DNA of 64,000 nt from Klenkia soli (GTDB lineage: Bacteria > Actinomycetota > Actinomycetes > Mycobacteriales > Geodermatophilaceae): contig NZ_FNIR01000011.1 of NCBI RefSeq assembly GCF_900103975.1, positions 124,001 through 188,000 of the forward strand. Reading direction: 5' to 3'. A program made the position numbers and the translations under genes. The stretch's first letter is position 1; every line of letters starts with the position of its first letter. The notes under the pieces are model-generated. The model made no database searches. It was not told the DNA's origin and saw only the letters and a program-made list of their open reading frames with translations. Shown here one piece after another: positions 57,142 through 64,000 of the stretch.

Positions 57142-57455
57142 GCCTGCCCGCCCGCGCCCTGCTGGGCGCGATCGGCTTCTACCGCCGGGGCATCAGCCCG
57201 CTGCTGGGCCCGCGCTGCCGCTTCACCCCGACCTGCAGCGAGTACGCGCAGGAGGCCGTGCAGGTGCACGGCGCCGCGCGCGGTGCCGGGCTGGCGGTGG
57301 TCCGGATCGTCAAGTGCGCCCCGTGGCACCGCGGTGGCATCGACCTGGTGCCGGCGCCCCGCCGGTCACGCGGAACCGCCCAGCTGATCCACTCGTCGGA
57401 CACAGGGACCCGCTCCCCCGACCCTGCCGCCCCCACGGAGGCCCGCGTTGCTTGA
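57138..57455 (+). CDS. yidD: membrane protein insertion efficiency factor YidD
   Basis: A 105-residue protein. YidD signatures are [31 protein letters not shown] and [14 protein letters not shown]. It assists YidC-dependent membrane insertion. ATG at 57138 overlaps the rnpA stop, and the last eight bases overlap yidC. The C-terminal ~25 residues are a low-complexity extension. Confidence 0.95.
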   Translation: MSLPARALLGAIGFYRRGISPLLGPRCRFTPTCSEYAQEAVQVHGAARGAGLAVVRIVKCAPWHRGGIDLVPAPRRSRGTAQLIHSSDTGTRSPDPAAPTEARVA

Positions 57456-58557
57456 CTGGCTGTACACCGCGATCGCGTGGGTGATGAAGCAGTGGCACGC
57501 ACTGTTCTCCACCTTCCTCGACCCGGCCGGCGGCATCGCCTGGGCCCTGTCGGTGGTCATGCTCGTGGTGACCATCCGCGTCCTGCTGTTCCGGCTGTTC
57601 GTCAAGCAGGTCAAGAGCCAGCGGGCGATGCAGGAGATCCAGCCCGAGATCCAGAAGCTGCGCAAGCAGTACGGCAGCGACAAGCAGGGCTTCAGCCAGG
57701 CCATGATGGCCATGCAGAAGGAGCGCGGGGTCAACCCGCTGGCCGGCTGCCTGCCGATCCTGCCCCAGATCCCGATCTTCATCGGCCTGTTCCACGTCCT
57801 GCGGCGCATCGCCCCCGGCAAGCAGGGTCTGTACAGCTGGGACTTCGACCTCACCCAGCAGGCGGCGAGCGCCAAGCTGTTCGGCGCCCCGATCGCGGCC
57901 TCGTTCAACATGATGGAGCCGAAGAAGAGCGCCATCCTCGCGCTCACCGACGGCAGCTACGTCAACATCCGCATCGTGGCGATGATCTTGATCGTCATCA
58001 TGTGCTTCACGACCTTCTACACCCAGAAGCAGATCCAGAAGCGCTCCGGCCCGGTCGAGGGCCAGGCCGCCACGATCCAGAAGCTGCTGCTCTACGGCAT
58101 GCCGATCAGCCTCTTCGTCTCGGGCTTCTTCTTCCCGATCCTGGTGCTGCTCTACTGGTTCACCAACAACCTGTGGACCCTGGGCCAGCAGTTCTACATC
58201 CTCAAGAAGCTGCCCCCGCCCGGGTCGCCGGCCGCGCTGGCCAAGGCCGAGGCCGAGAAGCCGAAGATCGACCCCAAGCTGCTGGCGCCCAAGCCCGGTG
58301 CCAAGCCCGTCCGCCCGCGCAAGGGCCCGGCCGCCACGTCCGTCGCCGACCCGACCGAGGCCGCCGAGGCCGACCAGGCCGACCAGGACCTCGACGCCGG
58401 CACCCGGGCGGTCGACCCGGCCCCCGAGAGCGGCAGTGCGTCGAGCACCGGCGGCGCGTCGAGCAGCGGCGCGGCGCGGGCCGGTGGGTCCAGTCGTCCG
58501 CGGGCGTCGGGCGGCACGGCCGGACCGGCCAACCGGGGCAAGCGCAAGCGGCGCTGA
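57448..58557 (+). CDS. yidC: membrane protein insertase YidC
   Basis: A 369-residue insertase of the Gram-positive type, without the large periplasmic domain. It begins with TTG ([20 protein letters not shown]) overlapping yidD. Helix 2 holds the conserved hydrophilic-groove Arg ([15 protein letters not shown]), followed by [20 protein letters not shown] and [20 protein letters not shown]. The C-terminal ~110 residues are a basic, Ala/Ser-rich disordered tail that may contact ribosomes. Confidence 0.96.
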   Translation: MLDWLYTAIAWVMKQWHALFSTFLDPAGGIAWALSVVMLVVTIRVLLFRLFVKQVKSQRAMQEIQPEIQKLRKQYGSDKQGFSQAMMAMQKERGVNPLAGCLPILPQIPIFIGLFHVLRRIAPGKQGLYSWDFDLTQQAASAKLFGAPIAASFNMMEPKKSAILALTDGSYVNIRIVAMILIVIMCFTTFYTQKQIQKRSGPVEGQAATIQKLLLYGMPISLFVSGFFFPILVLLYWFTNNLWTLGQQFYILKKLPPPGSPAALAKAEAEKPKIDPKLLAPKPGAKPVRPRKGPAATSVADPTEAAEADQADQDLDAGTRAVDPAPESGSASSTGGASSSGAARAGGSSRPRASGGTAGPANRGKRKRR

Positions 58558-58565
58558 CCCACCCC

Positions 58566-58584
58566 GGGCGCGGACGACGCGCCC
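58566..58584 (+). terminator. hairpin between yidC and jag
   Basis: GGGCGCG and CGCGCCC are separated by GACGA, nine bases after the yidC stop. There is no T-run. It may be a partial terminator or an mRNA-stabilising stem inside the operon. Confidence 0.4.
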
Positions 58585-58638
58585 CCTCCCACCTCCGGGC
58601 CCCGCCCCGGCCGCCGGCACTCCCGTAGGAGAGACCCC

Positions 58639-59286
58639 GTGAGCACACCGCAGAGCAGCACCGAGAACGTCACCGACGCCGCCTCCGACACCTCGCCCGA
58701 CACGGACACCGACACCGACACCGTGCTGCCCGACGCCGACCCGGTCGACGCCGACGCCGTGGTCGAGCCCGCCGTGGTCGTCGAGACCGACGACGAGGAC
58801 GAGGACGAGGACGACGAGGAGGCCGACGACCTGCTCGTCCAGGAGGGCGACGTCGCCGGGGACTACCTCGAGCGGTTGCTGGACATCCTCGACGTCGACG
58901 GCGACATCGACCTGGACGTCGAGGGTGACCGGGCCTCGGTGGCGGTCGTGGGTGGCGAGCTGCGCACGCTCATCGGGCCGGACGGCGCGACGCTCGAGGC
59001 GCTGCAGGAGCTGACCCGGCTGGCCGTGGCGCAGTCCACCGGGACCCGCAGCCGGCTGATGCTGGACATCGGTGGTTTCCGCGCCAAGCGCCGGTCCGAC
59101 CTCACCGAGCTCGCCGGCCAGGCCGCGTCCCGGGTGGCCGCCAGCGGGACGTCCGAGCGGCTGGCCCCGATGAACCCGTTCGAGCGCAAGGTGGTGCACG
59201 ACGTCATCTCCGCGGCCGAGGGTGTGCGCAGCGAGTCCGAGGGCGAGGAGCCGAACCGCCGCGTCGTGGTCCTGCCCGCCTCGTGA
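58639..59286 (+). CDS. jag: Jag/KhpB RNA-binding protein
   Basis: A 215-residue protein. The first ~75 residues are strongly acidic and disordered (long Asp/Glu runs). A KH domain follows ([20 protein letters not shown] to [20 protein letters not shown]), and then an R3H domain with [20 protein letters not shown], which contains the Arg-x3-His motif. Jag/KhpB binds RNA and affects cell elongation in Gram-positives. GTG at 58639 has TAGGAGAG upstream. Confidence 0.92.
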   Translation: MSTPQSSTENVTDAASDTSPDTDTDTDTVLPDADPVDADAVVEPAVVVETDDEDEDEDDEEADDLLVQEGDVAGDYLERLLDILDVDGDIDLDVEGDRASVAVVGGELRTLIGPDGATLEALQELTRLAVAQSTGTRSRLMLDIGGFRAKRRSDLTELAGQAASRVAASGTSERLAPMNPFERKVVHDVISAAEGVRSESEGEEPNRRVVVLPAS

Positions 59287-59939
59287 CCGACCCGCAGGTC
59301 CCCGGTCTCCCGGACGAACCGGCCCTGGCGGCCGGCGCGTTCGGGGACCGGTTGCCCCAGGCCCGCCGGTTCGTCGAGCTGCTGGCCACCGACGGCGTCG
59401 AGCGCGGTCTGATCGGGCCGCGCGAGGTGCCGCGGCTGTGGGAGCGGCACGTGCTGAACAGCGTCGCCGTCGCCGAGGCCGTGCCGCACGGGGCCCGTGT
59501 GGTGGATGTGGGCAGTGGGGCCGGGCTGCCGGGCATCCCGCTGGCCCTCGCCCGACCCGACCTCGCGATGACCCTGGTCGAGCCCATGGCCCGCCGGGTC
59601 GAGTTCCTGGGCGACGTGGTCGCCGACCTCGGTGTCGAGTGGCGGGTCGTGCGCGGCCGCGCCGAGGAGAAGTCGGTCGCTCGCGCGGTCGGCGAGGTCG
59701 ACGTCGTGACCGCGCGGGCCGTGGCTCCCCTCCCCCGCCTCGTCGGTTGGGTGCGGGGGTTGCTGCGGCCGGGTTCGCAGCTGGTGGCCCTGATCGGCGC
59801 CTCGGCCGCCGCCGAGGTGCCCGGCCTGGTCCCCGAGCTGACGGCGGCCGGCATGCGGGACGTCCACGTCCGTGCCGTGGGCAGCACGCTCGGCGACGCC
59901 GCCACCCAGGTCGTCGTCATGACGCGCGGCGGCCGCTGA
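59283..59939 (+). CDS. rsmG: 16S rRNA (guanine-N7) methyltransferase RsmG
   Basis: A 218-residue methyltransferase. The SAM-binding motif [20 protein letters not shown] and [16 protein letters not shown] mark RsmG (GidB), which methylates G527 of 16S rRNA. Loss gives low-level streptomycin resistance in related bacteria. GTG at 59283 overlaps the jag stop (GTGA). It is the last gene before the parS pair. Confidence 0.95.
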   Translation: MTDPQVPGLPDEPALAAGAFGDRLPQARRFVELLATDGVERGLIGPREVPRLWERHVLNSVAVAEAVPHGARVVDVGSGAGLPGIPLALARPDLAMTLVEPMARRVEFLGDVVADLGVEWRVVRGRAEEKSVARAVGEVDVVTARAVAPLPRLVGWVRGLLRPGSQLVALIGASAAAEVPGLVPELTAAGMRDVHVRAVGSTLGDAATQVVVMTRGGR

Positions 59940-60001
59940 GCAGTGGGGTTCGGTCGACTCGTCGACCCGTACGCTGACCGTGGAACACATCCACGGCAGG
60001 C

Positions 60002-60015
60002 GTTTCACGTGGAAC
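60002..60015. promoter_or_regulatory. parS site upstream of parA
   Basis: GTTTCACGTGGAAC differs by one base from the perfect palindrome and combines both arm types (GTTTCAC and GTGGAAC). It lies 62 bp upstream of parA. Confidence 0.88.
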
Positions 60016-60037
60016 TGGCTACAGCGACCCGACGTGC

Positions 60038-60051
60038 GTTCCACGTGGAAC
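60038..60051. promoter_or_regulatory. parS site upstream of parA
   Basis: GTTCCACGTGGAAC, perfect palindrome, 36 bp after the start of the previous parS and 26 bp before the parA ATG. A pair at this place suggests ParB autoregulation of parAB. Confidence 0.9.
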
Positions 60052-60076
60052 ACGATCGGGTGAGGAGGACTTCGGC

Positions 60077-61132
60077 ATGACGGACCCGGGCGAGCGGCTG
60101 CGCAGCAGTCTGGCCGCCGATCTGCCGCCGGCCGCAGCCGAGTTCGACAGCCCCATCGCGATGGAGGCCATGCGGGCCACCCGCGTGCTGCACGCCGGTG
60201 ACCAGGACCCGTTCCCGGCCCCCGGCCGGATCCGGGTGCTGACGATCGCCAACCAGAAGGGCGGAGTTGGCAAGACGACATCCACGGTGAACCTCGGCGT
60301 CGCCCTCTCGCTGTTCGGTCTCCGGGTGCTGGTCATCGACCTCGACCCGCAGGGCAACGCCAGCACCGCCCTCGGGGTCGAGCACGTGGTGGGCACACCG
60401 TCGATCTACGACGCCCTGGTGGGTGAGGCCACGCTGGCCGAGGTCACCCACCCCACCACGGCCTCCCCCAACCTGCGCTGCGTCCCGGCCACCATCGACC
60501 TGGCCGGCGCCGAGATCGAGCTGGTCAGCGTCGTGGCCCGCGAGCACCGGCTGCGCCGGTCGATCGAGGCCCACCTGCACGCACTGCCCGCCGAGGAGCG
60601 CCCGCACTACGTGCTCATCGACTGCCCGCCCTCGCTCGGGTTGCTCACGCTGAACGCGCTGGTGGCCGGGGACGAGGTGCTGATCCCCATCCAGTGCGAG
60701 TACTACGCGCTCGAGGGGCTGGGTCAGCTGCTCTCGAACATCGAGCTCGTCCGCGCGCACCTGAACCCGGGCATCGTGGTGAGCACCATCCTGCTGACCA
60801 TGTACGACGGCCGCACCAAGCTCGCCGACCAGGTCGCCGACGAGGTGCGCAACCACTTCGGCGAGCTGGTGCTCAGCTCGGTCATCCCCCGCAACGTGCG
60901 GGTGAGCGAGGCGCCCGGCTACGGGCAGTCGGTGCTCACCTACGACCCGGGTTCACGTGGATCCACCAGCTACGTCGAGGCGGCCCGCGAGCTCGCCGTC
61001 CGCGGGGCCGACCTCGGTCCCCTCGTCCCCGTGCAGCAGGCCCCTGCTGCCGTGGCACCCGTCGCGGCCCCGCCGCTGAACGCGCTCGTCCTCGGTCAGT
61101 CCGCGGCGGCCCGATCCCAGGAGGACTCATGA
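60077..61132 (+). CDS. parA: chromosome partitioning ATPase ParA
   Basis: A 351-residue Walker-type ATPase. The deviant P-loop KGGVGKTT (61-68, in [15 protein letters not shown]), [13 protein letters not shown] and [17 protein letters not shown] are intact. It forms nucleotide-dependent DNA-bound dimers that move ParB-parS complexes. The first ~50 residues are an extension common in actinobacterial ParA. ATG at 60077 follows GAGGAGG. The stop overlaps parB (ATGA). Confidence 0.97.
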   Translation: MTDPGERLRSSLAADLPPAAAEFDSPIAMEAMRATRVLHAGDQDPFPAPGRIRVLTIANQKGGVGKTTSTVNLGVALSLFGLRVLVIDLDPQGNASTALGVEHVVGTPSIYDALVGEATLAEVTHPTTASPNLRCVPATIDLAGAEIELVSVVAREHRLRRSIEAHLHALPAEERPHYVLIDCPPSLGLLTLNALVAGDEVLIPIQCEYYALEGLGQLLSNIELVRAHLNPGIVVSTILLTMYDGRTKLADQVADEVRNHFGELVLSSVIPRNVRVSEAPGYGQSVLTYDPGSRGSTSYVEAARELAVRGADLGPLVPVQQAPAAVAPVAAPPLNALVLGQSAAARSQEDS

Positions 61133-62157
61133 GCAAGCGTGGCGGTCTCGGCCGGGGCCTGGCGGCCCTCATCCCGACCAGCGCTCCGGCGCCCACGGCC
61201 ACGCCGGCGGCCAAGGCCGCCGAGGCGGTGGAGGCCGCTGCCGAGCGGGCCGCGGCCGGTCTGGGTCCGGTGTCGGCGCCGGTCACGCTGGCTCCGGTCG
61301 CCGACCTGCCGGCCGACGTCGTCGGCGTTCCCGGTGCGTCGCTGCGCGAGGTGGCCGTCGGGGACGTCGTCCCCAACCCGAAGCAGCCGCGGCTGGTCTT
61401 CGACGACGAGGCGCTGGAGGAGCTGACCTACTCCGTCAAGGAGTTCGGTCTGCTGCAGCCCATCGTGGTCCGCGAGCGCGCCGAGGGCGGCTACGAGCTC
61501 ATCATGGGCGAGCGGCGCCTGCGGGCTGCCCGGGCCGCCGAGCTGGAGACCGTGCCGGCGATCGTCCGGGACACCTCCGACGACGCGATGCTGCGCGACG
61601 CCCTGCTGGAGAACATCCACCGGGTGCAGCTGAACCCCCTCGAGGAGGCCGCGGCCTACCAGCAGCTGCTGGAGGAGTTCGGCGCCACCCACGAGGAGCT
61701 CGCGTCGAAGATCGGTCGGAGCCGCTCCCAGGTCACCAACACCATCCGGCTCATGAAGCTGCCGGTGAAGGTGCAGACCCGGGTCGCCGCCGGCGTGCTC
61801 TCGGCGGGCCATGCCCGGGCGCTGCTCGGTCTGCCGACGAACGAGGCCATGGACGCCCTGGCCACCCGGATCGTCGCCGAGGGCATGAGCGTGCGTGCGA
61901 CCGAGGAGGCCGTCGCGCTGGCGGTCGCCCACCAGCCCGAGGCGAAGCGGAAGTCCGGGCGCACCATCACCGCCCCCGGGGTCGAGGACCTCGCGCACCG
62001 GTTGTCCGATGCGTTCGAGACCAAGGTCAAGGTGCAGATCGGCCGGGCCAAGGGTCGGATCGTCGTCGAGTTCGGCTCGGTGGACGACCTGCAGCGGATC
62101 GTCGGCATGATGGCCCCCGACATCACCGGCCGGAGCCAGACACCGCCGCCCGCCTGA
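61129..62157 (+). CDS. parB: chromosome partitioning protein ParB (CTPase, parS-binding)
   Basis: A 342-residue protein starting [20 protein letters not shown], the ParA-stimulating peptide. The CTP-binding ParB/Srx fold has [20 protein letters not shown] and [17 protein letters not shown]. The central helix-turn-helix [20 protein letters not shown] binds parS, and a C-terminal dimerisation domain ends the protein. Four parS sites are present in this window. ATG at 61129. Confidence 0.97.
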   Translation: MSKRGGLGRGLAALIPTSAPAPTATPAAKAAEAVEAAAERAAAGLGPVSAPVTLAPVADLPADVVGVPGASLREVAVGDVVPNPKQPRLVFDDEALEELTYSVKEFGLLQPIVVRERAEGGYELIMGERRLRAARAAELETVPAIVRDTSDDAMLRDALLENIHRVQLNPLEEAAAYQQLLEEFGATHEELASKIGRSRSQVTNTIRLMKLPVKVQTRVAAGVLSAGHARALLGLPTNEAMDALATRIVAEGMSVRATEEAVALAVAHQPEAKRKSGRTITAPGVEDLAHRLSDAFETKVKVQIGRAKGRIVVEFGSVDDLQRIVGMMAPDITGRSQTPPPA

Positions 62158-62180
62158 TTGCGTCACTGACGCAATCAGGC
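62152..62180. terminator. bidirectional terminator between parB and ddl
   Basis: GCCTGATTGCGTCA (62152-62165) and TGACGCAATCAGGC (62167-62180) form a perfect inverted repeat around one base. It includes the stop codons of both convergent genes. Confidence 0.88.
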
Positions 62181-63146
62181 GCGGGCGGCGGCCTGACGCA
62201 GCAGGGTCGTCAGGACGTCGCCGAGCCGGTGCCCGGCCGCCTCGACGGCCATGGGGAACATCGACGTCTCGGTGAGCCCGGGCGAGACGTTCACCTCGAG
62301 GAAGTGCACCGCGCCGTCGGCGTCGACGATCAGGTCGGTGCGCGACAGGTCGGCGAGCCCGAGCTCCTCGTGCACGGTGACGGCCACCTCGGCGGCCCGG
62401 CGGGCGACGTCGTCGGGCACCCGGGCGGGCGAGTGGTACTCGGTGAGGCCCGGTGTGTACCGGGAGGTGTAGTCGAACACGCCGGACTCGGGGGTGATCT
62501 CGACGGCGGGCAGCGCGTGCGGCCCGTCACCCAGGTCGACCACCGAGACGGCCAGCTCGATGCCCTCGACGAACCGCTCGACCAGCACCGTGTCGCCGTA
62601 GGCGAAGCAGCTGACCATGGCGGCCGGGAGGTCCTCGACCCGGCTCACCTTCTGGGCCCCGAGGGCGGATCCGCCCGAGGCGGGCTTGACCATGAGCGGC
62701 AGCCCGAGCCGGGCCACGATGAGGTCGAGCACCGCACCGGCACCCAGCTCGCGGAAGGTGGAGTGCGGGAGCGCGACCCAGTCCGGGGTGGTCACCCCGG
62801 CGGACCGGACGACGGACTTGGCCGCCGGCTTGTCCCACGCCAACCGGCAGGCCGCGGCCGGAGACCCGACGTAGGGGATCCCGGCCAGGTCGAGGACAGC
62901 ACGCACGGCGCCGTCCTCACCGGTGGAGCCGTGCAGGGCGATGAACACCGCGTCGGCGGGCGCCGCAGCCAGCCCGGGGAGCAGGTCGCCGTCGGCGTCG
63001 CGCAGCTCGGCATCCAGCCCGGCGCGCAGCAGGGCCTCGACCACCTGGGTGCCCGAGGACAGGCTGACCTCGCGCTCGAAGGTCAGCCCACCGGCCAGCA
63101 CCACGGCGCGCAGCAGGTCGGTCTCGACGTCGGCGGGTGCGCTCAC
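62175..63146 (-). CDS. ddl: D-alanine-D-alanine ligase family (ATP-grasp) protein
   Basis: A 323-residue ATP-grasp ligase. It shows ALHGSTGEDGAVRAVLDLAG and IPYVGSPAAACRLAWDKPAA of Ddl, MVKPASGGSALGAQKV for ATP binding, and the metal site HFLEVNVSPGLTETSMFP. Ddl makes the D-Ala-D-Ala end of peptidoglycan precursors. It is shorter than typical Ddl (about 350) and diverged, so a different D-amino-acid or peptide ligase is possible. GTG at 63146 overlaps the stop of the aminotransferase (GTGA). Confidence 0.78.
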   Translation of the reverse strand: MSAPADVETDLLRAVVLAGGLTFEREVSLSSGTQVVEALLRAGLDAELRDADGDLLPGLAAAPADAVFIALHGSTGEDGAVRAVLDLAGIPYVGSPAAACRLAWDKPAAKSVVRSAGVTTPDWVALPHSTFRELGAGAVLDLIVARLGLPLMVKPASGGSALGAQKVSRVEDLPAAMVSCFAYGDTVLVERFVEGIELAVSVVDLGDGPHALPAVEITPESGVFDYTSRYTPGLTEYHSPARVPDDVARRAAEVAVTVHEELGLADLSRTDLIVDADGAVHFLEVNVSPGLTETSMFPMAVEAAGHRLGDVLTTLLRQAAARA

Positions 63147-64000
63147 GGCTGGTCCCCGATCTGGTCGGTCGACGCCGGGCCGACCAGCGAGGGGCTGGCC
63201 GGCGTGCTGCCGACCCTGCGGAAGGTCCCGGTGTCGACCCCGTCGAAGGTGGAGTGCAGGTCGAGCTCGGCCTCGACCACCCGGGCCAGCCGGCGCACCC
63301 CCTCGCGGATCTGGTCGGGCTCGGGGTAGCAGTAGCTCAGCCGCATGTACTCCTTGCCCTGGCCGTCGGCGTAGAAGCCGATGCCCGGCACGTAGGCGAC
63401 GTGCGCACTCACCGCGCGGGGCTGCATGAGCTTGGCGTCCAGGCCGCGCGGGAGCTTCAGCCACACGTAGAACCCGCCGTCGGGCTTGGTCCAGGTGGTG
63501 CCCGGCGGCATGAGGGCGCTCAGGGAATCCAGGCAGGCGTCGCGGCGCTCGCGGTAGAGCTCGATGAAGGTCTTGATCTGCTGCTGCCAGGGCTGGGTGT
63601 CCAGGTACCGGGCGACGGCGTACTGGGTCAGGGACGGCGGGCAGAGCACCTGCGCCTCGGTGGCCAGCACGAGCTTCTCGCGGACCGCGAGCGGGGCCAG
63701 CACCCAGCCCACGCGCAGACCCGGGGAGAAGGTCTTGGAGAACGAGCCCAGGTAGATGACCCGCTCGGCGTCGCGCGCCCGCAGCGCCCGCATCGGCTCG
63801 CGGTCGAAGCCGAGCAGGCCGTAGGGGTTGTCCTCGACCACGAGCAGGTCGTAGCGGTCGGCGATCTCCATGACCTTGCCGCGGCGCTCCTCGGTGAGCG
63901 TGATGCCGGCGGGGTTGTGGAAGTTGGGGATCGTGTAGAGGAACTTGACCTTGTCACCGCGCGCCCGGCACTCGATGAGCGCGTCCTCGAGCGCCTCGGG
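63143..64000 (-). CDS. PLP-dependent aminotransferase, C-terminal part (gene leaves window)
   Basis: The visible 285 residues are the C-terminal part of a class I/II aminotransferase. Upstream of MEIADRYDLLVVEDNPYG the frame continues to the window end with KFLYTIPNFHNPAGITLTEE. The PLP-lysine site is YLGSFSKTFSPGLRVGWVLA. This wording fits 2-aminoadipate/MocR-related transaminases (LysN/KAT type). It forms a coupled pair with the ligase downstream. The 5' end lies beyond position 64000. Confidence 0.85.
   Translation of the reverse strand, partial: PEALEDALIECRARGDKVKFLYTIPNFHNPAGITLTEERRGKVMEIADRYDLLVVEDNPYGLLGFDREPMRALRARDAERVIYLGSFSKTFSPGLRVGWVLAPLAVREKLVLATEAQVLCPPSLTQYAVARYLDTQPWQQQIKTFIELYRERRDACLDSLSALMPPGTTWTKPDGGFYVWLKLPRGLDAKLMQPRAVSAHVAYVPGIGFYADGQGKEYMRLSYCYPEPDQIREGVRRLARVVEAELDLHSTFDGVDTGTFRRVGSTPASPSLVGPASTDQIGDQP

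Noticed and set aside
60951-60964. GGTTCACGTGGATC inside parA resembles parS
   Set aside because: Two mismatches to the local consensus and an in-gene location; probably chance, though weak ParB binding cannot be excluded.

Overview
The window is uniformly very GC-rich DNA with GTG, TTG and probably CTG starts, ATGA/GTGA stop-start overlaps, and actinobacterial marker genes: crgA, a DLW-39 protein, DUF3566, class E sortase, and the fhaA-fhaB-pstP-rodA-pbpA-pknA-pknB block. Gene content and order fit the chromosomal origin region of a high-GC actinomycete. The family Geodermatophilaceae (Blastococcus, Modestobacter, Geodermatophilus) is my best guess, but that is inference from style and not a proven assignment. 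I see no insertion sequence, prophage or CRISPR array.

Layout. (1) 1-20.3 kb holds mostly accessory metabolism and regulation: a MarR/START-like pair, a phosphotransferase-like protein, a GntR and two TetR regulators, a metallophosphoesterase, a CYTH-CHAD protein, an endonuclease/exonuclease/phosphatase-fold protein and a CPA1 antiporter. It continues with a four-gene operon (PucR-type regulator, 75-aa protein, aminotransferase, omega-amidase-like hydrolase), a GlcD-like flavoprotein, an RNB ribonuclease, a Nei-type glycosylase, S4 and MOSC proteins, and an esterase-mutarotase fusion. (2) 20.4-38.6 kb is the conserved cell-wall and signalling segment: DUF2510 and DUF1707 proteins, tRNA-Leu(CAG), fhaA to pknB, trpG, a 52-aa membrane protein, sortase E, DUF881, crgA, a CAAX protease, an NmrA-like protein, a PH-domain protein, rhomboid, ppiA, a lipoprotein, tRNA-Ala(TGC), a DLW-39 protein and tRNA-Ile(GAT). 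(3) 38.6-56.0 kb runs leftward with DUF3566, gyrA and gyrB. An apparently inserted block follows (APC transporter, NmrA paralogue, ABC exporter, unknown 327-aa protein), then dciA, recF, gnd, dnaN and dnaA. (4) 56.6-64 kb runs rightward with rpmH, rnpA, yidD, yidC, jag, rsmG, parA and parB, followed by convergent ddl and an aminotransferase that leaves the window.

The switch in gene direction between dnaA and rpmH, with DnaA-box-like repeats on both sides of dnaA, places the replication origin at about 53.7-56.4 kb. Four ParB-binding parS sites (16493, 46105, 60002, 60038) surround it. Replication (dnaA, dnaN, dciA, recF, gyrAB), segregation (parAB/parS), membrane insertion (yidD/yidC) and wall growth and division control (pknA/B, rodA, pbpA, crgA) are therefore clustered here.

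The more unusual observations are the following. A third DnaA-box cluster lies 18 kb from dnaA, and a 12-mer occurs three times in origin-proximal gaps. Four convergent gene pairs share a CTAG stop. The rhomboid and the ABC exporter lack canonical start codons. A lipoprotein gene begins two bases after tRNA-Ala. The window also contains an alpha/beta-hydrolase fused to an aldose-1-epimerase-like domain.
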